Below, one piece after another: positions 5,887-9,775 of a stretch of 9,775 nucleotides of DNA. How positions within the stretch are numbered: the first letter of the stretch is position 1; the number at the start of each line of letters is the position of its first letter. Location of the stretch: assembly GCA_964551545.1 (NCBI GenBank), contig CAZKCT010000064.1, positions 1 to 9,775 on the forward strand, read 5' to 3'. This DNA comes from Thiopontia sp964551545 (GTDB taxonomy: Bacteria > Pseudomonadota > Gammaproteobacteria > GCF-002020875). The notes under the pieces are model-generated. The model was not told the DNA's origin, did no database searches, and saw only the letters and a list, made by a program, of their open reading frames with translations. Position numbers and translations under genes: made by a program.

Positions 5887-6281
5887 TTGTTCTGGATACC
5901 CATACCCTGATCTGGTGGGTCAATGGCGACGATAAACTGTCACATTCAGCACGCAACACCATTGAGCTGGCTATGCAGCAGGACCAGCAAATTCTAGTCT
6001 CTGCAATCACTGCATGGGAAATTGCTCTACTCATCGAAAAAGAGAGGCTCTCAATGTCGATGGAACTCTCCCGCTGGATTACACTGACTGAGCAAATTGA
6101 GAATTTGCACTACATTGCAATCACCCACCAACTGGGTATTGAATCTGTACAATTACCAGGAACGTTTCATGCAGATCCTGTTGATCGTATGATTACCGCA
6201 TTGGCCCGAAGTGTTGGCGCACCATTGATCACTGCAGATCAGCGCATTCAGGATTACCCTCACGTAAAAACAATCTGGTAA
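5883..6281 (+). CDS. vapC: VapC-like PIN-domain ribonuclease toxin
   Basis: A 132-aa PIN-domain protein, the length usual for VapC toxins, which cleave tRNA or rRNA using Mg2+ held by acidic residues. The expected acidic set is present: Asp5 in IVLDTHTLIWW, Glu46 in ITAWEIALL, Asp98 and Asp101 in HADPVDRMI, and Asp119 in ITADQRI. The toxin therefore looks catalytically intact; its RNA target cannot be read from the sequence. The start must be the TTG at 5883, because Asp5 lies only four codons in and the next in-frame ATG would remove it. This gives a TTGA overlap with the antitoxin stop, with GGGAAG about 7 nt upstream as ribosome binding site. A rare start codon plus overlap keeps toxin output coupled to and probably below antitoxin output. 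Repeat copy D follows 22 nt after the stop. Confidence 0.88.
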   Translation: MIVLDTHTLIWWVNGDDKLSHSARNTIELAMQQDQQILVSAITAWEIALLIEKERLSMSMELSRWITLTEQIENLHYIAITHQLGIESVQLPGTFHADPVDRMITALARSVGAPLITADQRIQDYPHVKTIW

Positions 6282-6303
6282 TACTTCCAGTCCACAATTA
6301 AAG

Positions 6304-6324
6304 CAATAAGGCAAGCCTGACCCC
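6304..6324 (+). repeat. Copy D of the repeat, downstream of vapC
   Basis: The core at 6308-6324 reads AAGGCAAGCCTGACCCC, one base different from copies A and B. Including the preceding CAAT it matches copy A at 20 of 21 positions, more closely in that flank than copy B does. It has no transposase gene beside it on its right side and ends 5 nt before the DUF721 start codon. Together with copy A it brackets the transposase and the TA pair. Confidence 0.65.
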
Positions 6325-6329
6325 GAAAT

Positions 6330-6926
6330 ATGAGTACTGCCGAGAAGAGTCTGAAGAGACTACGCCAGATGGTGCGTGCCAAGACGCCACCCTCTCGGCC
6401 TGAACGCTCACTTCAACCTCGCCAGGAAGCCGCAGATCACTTTCTACCAGCCAGCCTTCCCCCACAACGCAATCGCCGTCTGAGAGGCCACTCCCCCACT
6501 TTTTTCCTCAGCAAGGGGGAACAGCTGAGTCCGCTCATCAAACAGGCCAATCAGATCCACCGGCTCAACCAGCGGGTGATGGGACGCCTTGGACTCCCCT
6601 ACTCAGCCCACCTAAAGATCAGCACCATCACTCCAGCGGGTGTCGCGGTCATTCATGCCGATTCTCCGGGCTGGATCAATCGCGGCCGTTTTCTACAACA
6701 GACTTTGCTGGATCTGCTTCATCAAGAGGGCGCCAGAACGGTGAAAGAGATCAAGCTGAGGGTCCGTTTCTCCAATGAGCCCCCAGCTCCCACACCGCTT
6801 CCTCATAAACAGCCTTCGAAACAGATTGCTGAACAGCTGGCAACACAAGGCACCGAGACTGAGGGAGCGCTTGGAGCGTCAATGCGCAGACTCTCAAAAT
6901 CATTACTACGGAGCAGACAACGATGA
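6330..6926 (+). CDS. DUF721 (DciA-like) protein
   Basis: A 198-aa cytoplasmic protein. Residues about 64-146 match the DUF721 family: LSPLIKQANQIHRLNQRV, then LPYSAHLKI, the core strand GVAVIHADSPGWINRGRFLQ (DSPGW at 111-115), and VKEIKLRVRF. Characterised DUF721 members, called DciA, load or support the replicative DNA helicase in bacteria that lack DnaC/DnaI. Whether this protein does so is inference from family. The first 60 residues are basic and low in hydrophobics (RPERSLQPRQ, PPQRNRRLRG) and may be disordered; so may the last 50. The ATG at 6330 follows repeat copy D with no ribosome binding site, so the N-terminus may have been altered by insertion; Met14 (6369) is an alternative start. 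The stop overlaps the next gene's start as ATGA. Confidence 0.72.
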   Translation: MSTAEKSLKRLRQMVRAKTPPSRPERSLQPRQEAADHFLPASLPPQRNRRLRGHSPTFFLSKGEQLSPLIKQANQIHRLNQRVMGRLGLPYSAHLKISTITPAGVAVIHADSPGWINRGRFLQQTLLDLLHQEGARTVKEIKLRVRFSNEPPAPTPLPHKQPSKQIAEQLATQGTETEGALGASMRRLSKSLLRSRQR

Positions 6927-7465
6927 AAAGGTGGCTGATTCGCCTGCTCAAGCTCATCCTCTTTGTCACTGCCATTCTCGCCGCTCGCAGCTGGCTGCAG
7001 TGGGAGATGGCAAGCGGAGAAGCCCCTCCACTCCAGGGCAGTCTGATTCAAGGGGGAACTTTCTCTATCGAGACCCCACGCACCCAACCATTGGTGGTCC
7101 ACTTCTGGGCTCGCTGGTGTCCGGTCTGCAAACTGGAGCGAGACATTATTGAATCGCTGAACCTGGACTTCCCTGTCGTCACTGTTGCCATGCAGTCTGG
7201 CACGTCACGAGAGGTGCAACGCTATATGGAGAAACAGAGGATGCAATCCCCGACCATTGTTGATCGAGATGGAACACTCTCCAGCAACTTTGGGGTCAAT
7301 GCCGTACCCGCCACCTTTATCATCGACACCGACAACCAGATCCGCTTTGTTGAGCGCGGCTTCACCTCTGAGCTGGGACTGCGCGCACGCCTCTGGCTCG
7401 CGGAGAAACTGCAGTCCGAGTCAATCAGTTACGGTAGAATACCCCTCTTTTTTTACGGGGAGTGA
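6923..7465 (+). CDS. Membrane-anchored thioredoxin-like disulfide oxidoreductase
   Basis: A 180-aa protein with an N-terminal membrane anchor (about residues 5-22, after the basic start MKRWLIRLLK) and a thioredoxin fold in the periplasm. The active site is WCPVCK with Cys66 and Cys69, and the cis-proline loop is AVPATFII (Pro129). FHW-type wording around the site (VVHFWARWCPVCK) resembles the TlpA/ScsD group, which reduces or isomerises periplasmic disulfides or serves cytochrome c or metal-stress functions. Which of these applies cannot be told. GGAG at 6910-6913 gives a good ribosome binding site, and the ATG overlaps the DUF721 stop, so the two are coupled. The C-terminal end YGRIPLFFYGE is hydrophobic and encoded by a C4-T7 tract; the stop codon lies in the loop of a small hairpin before the FKBP gene. 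Confidence 0.83.
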   Translation: MKRWLIRLLKLILFVTAILAARSWLQWEMASGEAPPLQGSLIQGGTFSIETPRTQPLVVHFWARWCPVCKLERDIIESLNLDFPVVTVAMQSGTSREVQRYMEKQRMQSPTIVDRDGTLSSNFGVNAVPATFIIDTDNQIRFVERGFTSELGLRARLWLAEKLQSESISYGRIPLFFYGE

Positions 7466-7484
7466 TCCCCAACCATGCAGGGGA
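7457..7484 (+). promoter_or_regulatory. Competing hairpins at the thioredoxin/FKBP junction
   Basis: GGGGA (7457-7461) pairs with TCCCC (7466-7470) around a GTGA tetraloop of the stable GNRA class; the thioredoxin stop TGA is in that loop. The same TCCCC can instead pair with GGGGA (7480-7484), which is the ribosome binding site of the FKBP gene. The two pairings exclude each other. A further CCCC at 7442-7445 could pair with the first G-block. This layout would suit translational coupling, but the stems are only 5 bp. Confidence 0.4.
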
Positions 7485-7490
7485 ACCACC

Positions 7491-7919
7491 ATGTCACAAG
7501 CCGCCGATGGCAATACTGTCAAGATTCACTACACTGGAACACTGGAGGATGGATCACAGTTCGACTCCTCTGAGGGACGAGAGCCACTGGAATTCACCAT
7601 TGGCGGTGGCCAGGTCATCGTTGGTTTTGATAATGCCTGCCGTGGTATGGCTGTCGGCGAGAAGAAGACGGTAAACCTTCCCGCTGAAGAGGCCTACGGC
7701 GAACATAATCCGGAAATGGTGGCAGAAGTTGAGCGCTCCATGATGCCTGATGATCTAGAGCCTGAGATCGGCATGCCGATGCACGCAACTGGCCCCAATG
7801 GTGAGATGCTCAACTTTGTCATCATCGAATTCAGTGATGAGACCGTGACTGTCGATGGCAACCCACCGCTGGCCGGCAAGGCATTGACCTTCGAGATCGA
7901 GATGGTTGAGATCGCGTAA
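7491..7919 (+). CDS. FKBP-type peptidyl-prolyl cis-trans isomerase, SlyD-like
   Basis: A 142-aa prolyl isomerase/chaperone, probably cytoplasmic because no signal peptide is present. The FKBP half-domains are split by an insert-in-flap chaperone domain as in SlyD: VKIHYTGTLEDGSQFDSSEG (10-29), EFTIGGGQVIVGFDNACRGM (34-53), PAEEAYG (64-70), the insert at about 72-125, then LAGKALTFEIEMVEI. FKBP pocket residues Tyr14, Phe24, Asp25, Phe46 and Tyr69 are present. The usual NHPLAG motif is NPPLAG here. There is no His/Cys-rich metal-binding tail as in E. coli SlyD, so nickel handling is not supported. The ATG at 7491 follows AGGGG at 7479-7483 with ideal spacing; the longer open frame upstream (from 7185) overlaps the thioredoxin gene and is rejected. 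Only 25 nt separate it from the gene before, implying one transcript. Confidence 0.92.
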   Translation: MSQAADGNTVKIHYTGTLEDGSQFDSSEGREPLEFTIGGGQVIVGFDNACRGMAVGEKKTVNLPAEEAYGEHNPEMVAEVERSMMPDDLEPEIGMPMHATGPNGEMLNFVIIEFSDETVTVDGNPPLAGKALTFEIEMVEIA

Positions 7920-7931
7920 TCAGCAATACCA

Positions 7932-7997
7932 TTTCACCATGAAGAACGTGAAGTTCATTAAGCCATCTTCATGTTCTTCATACCCCTCATGGTGAGA
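7932..7997 (+). repeat. Long hairpin in the FKBP-prfC gap covering the prfC ribosome binding site
   Basis: GAAGAACGTGAAG (7941-7953) pairs with CTTCATGTTCTTC (7967-7979) over 13 bp with one G-U, around a 13-nt loop. Directly outside, TTTCACCAT (7932-7940) pairs with ATGGTGAGA (7989-7997) over 9 bp with one G-U, leaving a 9-nt bulge on the right arm. The right arm includes GGTGAGA, the likely prfC ribosome binding site. No T-tract follows, so it is not a standard terminator. It could be a translational control element or a copy of a dispersed palindromic repeat. Confidence 0.6.
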
Positions 7998-8005
7998 AAG
8001 AATCG

Positions 8006-9586
8006 ATGAGCCAGTTACAAGACGAGATCAACAAACGGCGTACCTTCGCCATCATCTCGCACCCCGATGCGGGTAAGACCACCATCACCGAAAAACTGCT
8101 GCTGTTCGGAAAACTGATCCAGCAGGCGGGCACGGTCAAGGGACGCGGGTCGGATCGCCACGCTACCTCTGACTGGATGGAGATGGAAAAAGAGCGTGGG
8201 ATCTCGGTCACCACCTCGGTAATGCAGTTCCCCTATAAAGAGCGGATGGTCAATCTGCTCGATACCCCCGGACATGAGGACTTCTCCGAGGATACCTACC
8301 GCACACTGACCGCCGTCGACTCTGCGCTGATGGTGATTGATGGTGCCAAGGGTGTCGAGCCCCGCACCATCAAGCTGATGGAGGTGTGTCGCCTACGCAC
8401 CACCCCCATTCTCACCTTCATCAACAAGATGGATCGTGATATTCGCGATCCGATTGAGCTGCTGGATGAGGTCGAGGCAATTCTCAATATTAAGTGTGCC
8501 CCGATAAACTGGCCCATTGGCATGGGCAAACAGTTCAAGGGGATCTATCAAATTGCAGAGGACCAGACCATCCTCTACTCCACCGGGCAAGGACATACGA
8601 TCCAGGAGGAGCGAATCATCAAGGGGCTGGATAACCCAGACCTTGACGAGGCGATTGGCGACCTGGCAGAGGATCTGCGTGAGGAGCTGGAGCTGGTCCA
8701 GGGCGCGAGCCACCCATTTGACCTTGATGAGTACCTGGCTGGAGAGCTGACGCCCGTCTACTTCGGGACTGCACTTGGCAACTTTGGTGTCAAAGAGATG
8801 CTCGACGGATTTGTCGAGATCGCACCCGCACCACAATCCCGTGATACCGAAGATCGCACCGTGGTGCCCGAGGAGGAGAAGTTCACCGGGTTTGTCTTCA
8901 AGATTCAGGCAAACATGGACCCCAAACACCGTGATCGGATCGCCTTTCTGCGCATCTGCTCTGGCAAGTTCAAACAGGGGATGAAGCTACACCATAGCCG
9001 CATCAGCAAACCGATTGCAGTACCGAACGCCCTCACCTTCCTTGCAGGCGATCGTGCTCACACCAATGAGGCGTGGCCAGGAGATATCATCGGGCTACAC
9101 AACCACGGCACCATCCAGATCGGGGACAGCTTCAGCCAGGGGGAATCCCTCCGCTTCACTGGCATCCCCCACTTCGCGCCAGAGCTGTTTCGGTTAGTAC
9201 GACTGAAAGACCCACTAAAGAACAAACAGCTGCAGAAGGGGCTACAACAGCTCTCCGAAGAGGGCGCAACGCAGCTCTTTATGCCACTCAATAACAACTA
9301 CCTCATCCTTGGTGCCGTCGGTGTGCTGCAGTTTGATGTGGTGGCCCACCGCCTCAAACATGAGTACAAGGTGGAGGCGATCTACGAGAATATCCCGGTC
9401 TACACCGCCCGCTGGGTAGAGTATGAAGATGCCGCAGAGCTTGATCGCTTCAAGCAGAAGAGCAGCGACAACCTTGCCATGGATGGCGGAGGCAACCTCA
9501 CCTACCTCGCACCGACCCGAGTCAATCTGGATCTCACCATGGAGCGATGGCCAGAGATCGAGTTCCATGCGACCCGAGAACACTAA
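8006..9586 (+). CDS. prfC: Peptide chain release factor 3
   Basis: A 526-aa GTPase (E. coli RF3 is 529 aa) that removes RF1 or RF2 from the ribosome after peptide release. GTP-binding motifs are in order: HPDAGKTT at 19-26 (G1), a Thr pair in ISVTTSVMQF near 66-75 (G2), DTPGHEDF at 86-93 (G3) and NKMDRD at 140-145 (G4). The EF-G-like start RRTFAIISHPDAGKTTITEK and the segment SDWMEMEKERGISVTTSV are typical of RF3 and separate it from EF-G and LepA. Domains II and III follow (FTGFVFKIQANMDPKHRDRIAF, then ALGNFGVKEMLDGF before them). The ATG at 8006 has GGTGAGAAAG upstream. An 86-nt gap with a long hairpin precedes it, so control by RNA structure is possible. The gene is complete, with no frame damage. 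Confidence 0.97.
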   Translation: MSQLQDEINKRRTFAIISHPDAGKTTITEKLLLFGKLIQQAGTVKGRGSDRHATSDWMEMEKERGISVTTSVMQFPYKERMVNLLDTPGHEDFSEDTYRTLTAVDSALMVIDGAKGVEPRTIKLMEVCRLRTTPILTFINKMDRDIRDPIELLDEVEAILNIKCAPINWPIGMGKQFKGIYQIAEDQTILYSTGQGHTIQEERIIKGLDNPDLDEAIGDLAEDLREELELVQGASHPFDLDEYLAGELTPVYFGTALGNFGVKEMLDGFVEIAPAPQSRDTEDRTVVPEEEKFTGFVFKIQANMDPKHRDRIAFLRICSGKFKQGMKLHHSRISKPIAVPNALTFLAGDRAHTNEAWPGDIIGLHNHGTIQIGDSFSQGESLRFTGIPHFAPELFRLVRLKDPLKNKQLQKGLQQLSEEGATQLFMPLNNNYLILGAVGVLQFDVVAHRLKHEYKVEAIYENIPVYTARWVEYEDAAELDRFKQKSSDNLAMDGGGNLTYLAPTRVNLDLTMERWPEIEFHATREH

Positions 9587-9746
9587 CCACAAACACAGTA
9601 ATCAATAATTTTATTGAGATATAAAACATTAGAATTTCAATATTCAACCGTTTTCTTTCATAATGCATTCCATCGTTGAGGAGCACAACGCTCTGAACAC
9701 AAGTTTTTAACCAGTTTTACAATTTTTATATTTAAAGGAAACGATC
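9587..9746 (+). promoter_or_regulatory. AT-rich leader before the last gene
   Basis: Composition changes sharply after prfC to an AT-rich stretch, as expected of a promoter region. An inverted repeat TCAATAA-TT-TTATTGA lies at 9602-9617, a -10-like CATAAT at 9659-9664 with only a weak -35 (TTCAAT, 9636-9641), and a small GAGC/GCTC hairpin near 9681-9693. AAAGGAA at 9734-9740 is a good ribosome binding site for the ATG at 9747. No terminator for prfC is evident. Confidence 0.4.
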
Positions 9747-9775
9747 ATGAAAAAGATTATTGCTGCTATCGCTCT
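9747..9775 (+). CDS. Start of an exported protein gene (cut by the window end)
   Basis: Only the first nine to ten codons are present: MKKIIAAIA, the basic then hydrophobic opening of a Sec signal peptide. The AAAGGAA ribosome binding site sits at proper spacing. The product is probably periplasmic or in the outer membrane; openings like this are common in porins and other abundant envelope proteins, but identity cannot be told from this fragment. Confidence 0.6.

Noticed and set aside
6306..6314. Shared AATAAGGCA between repeat copy D and the hipB upstream repeats
   Set aside because: Nine bases of AT-rich sequence are likely to coincide by chance, and the rest of the two motifs differs.
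7442..7460. Intrinsic terminator at the end of the thioredoxin-like gene (C4, T7, G4)
   Set aside because: The T-run lies inside the loop, not after the stem, and the stem is only four base pairs within coding sequence.
7185..7490. Long upstream extension of the FKBP frame
   Set aside because: It overlaps the thioredoxin-like gene in another frame, has no domain content, and the ATG at 7491 has an ideal ribosome binding site.
8393..8929. Open frame of 178 codons antisense to prfC
   Set aside because: Antisense shadow of a highly conserved GTPase gene, with no recognisable domain.

Overview
The window looks like chromosomal DNA of a gammaproteobacterium. The evidence is the uvrC-pgsA pair, a full-length release factor 3 gene (prfC), an FKBP isomerase of the SlyD type, and E. 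coli-like motif spelling in these proteins. GC content looks moderate, with an AT-rich stretch at each end. I cannot name the genus. The core genes are intact, and two toxin-antitoxin modules plus one transposase sit among them.

Layout. (1) Bases 1-445 hold no gene I recognise; the last 140 bases carry a promoter and repeated AATAAG-type sites serving the next genes. (2) 446-2097 (+) is a hipB-hipA module: an XRE repressor/antitoxin and a HipA kinase toxin, overlapping by 4 nt. (3) 2098-2196 is a convergent junction with two inverted repeats. (4) 4571-2197 (-) is uvrC then pgsA, overlapping as ATGA. (5) 4575-6324 is an inserted-looking block bounded by near-identical repeats (core AAGGAAAGCCTGACCCC). 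It holds a Y1 (HUH) transposase of the REP-associated type on the minus strand and a Phd/VapC-type toxin-antitoxin pair on the plus strand. (6) 6330-9586 (+) is a gene run: a DUF721/DciA-like protein, a membrane-anchored thioredoxin-like protein, an FKBP isomerase and prfC. (7) From 9747 a new gene begins with a signal-peptide start and runs off the window.

How the parts work together. UvrC makes the dual incisions of nucleotide excision repair, and PgsA makes phosphatidylglycerol phosphate; their overlap implies coupled translation. The transposase stop codon overlaps the uvrC start codon as ATGA, and the transposase C-terminus is itself encoded by the terminal repeat. The element therefore now forms the immediate upstream context of uvrC. 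On the other side it ends 5 nt before the DUF721 start. The block appears to have taken over a divergent uvrC/DUF721 promoter region and carries a TA pair with its own promoter and palindromic operator.

Main points for a second look: the 17-nt repeat found four times (once inverted inside the transposase coding region), the TA pair as passenger of a single-strand transposase, the phased sites before hipB, and two intercistronic RNA structures that could mask ribosome binding sites, one before the FKBP gene and a long one before prfC.
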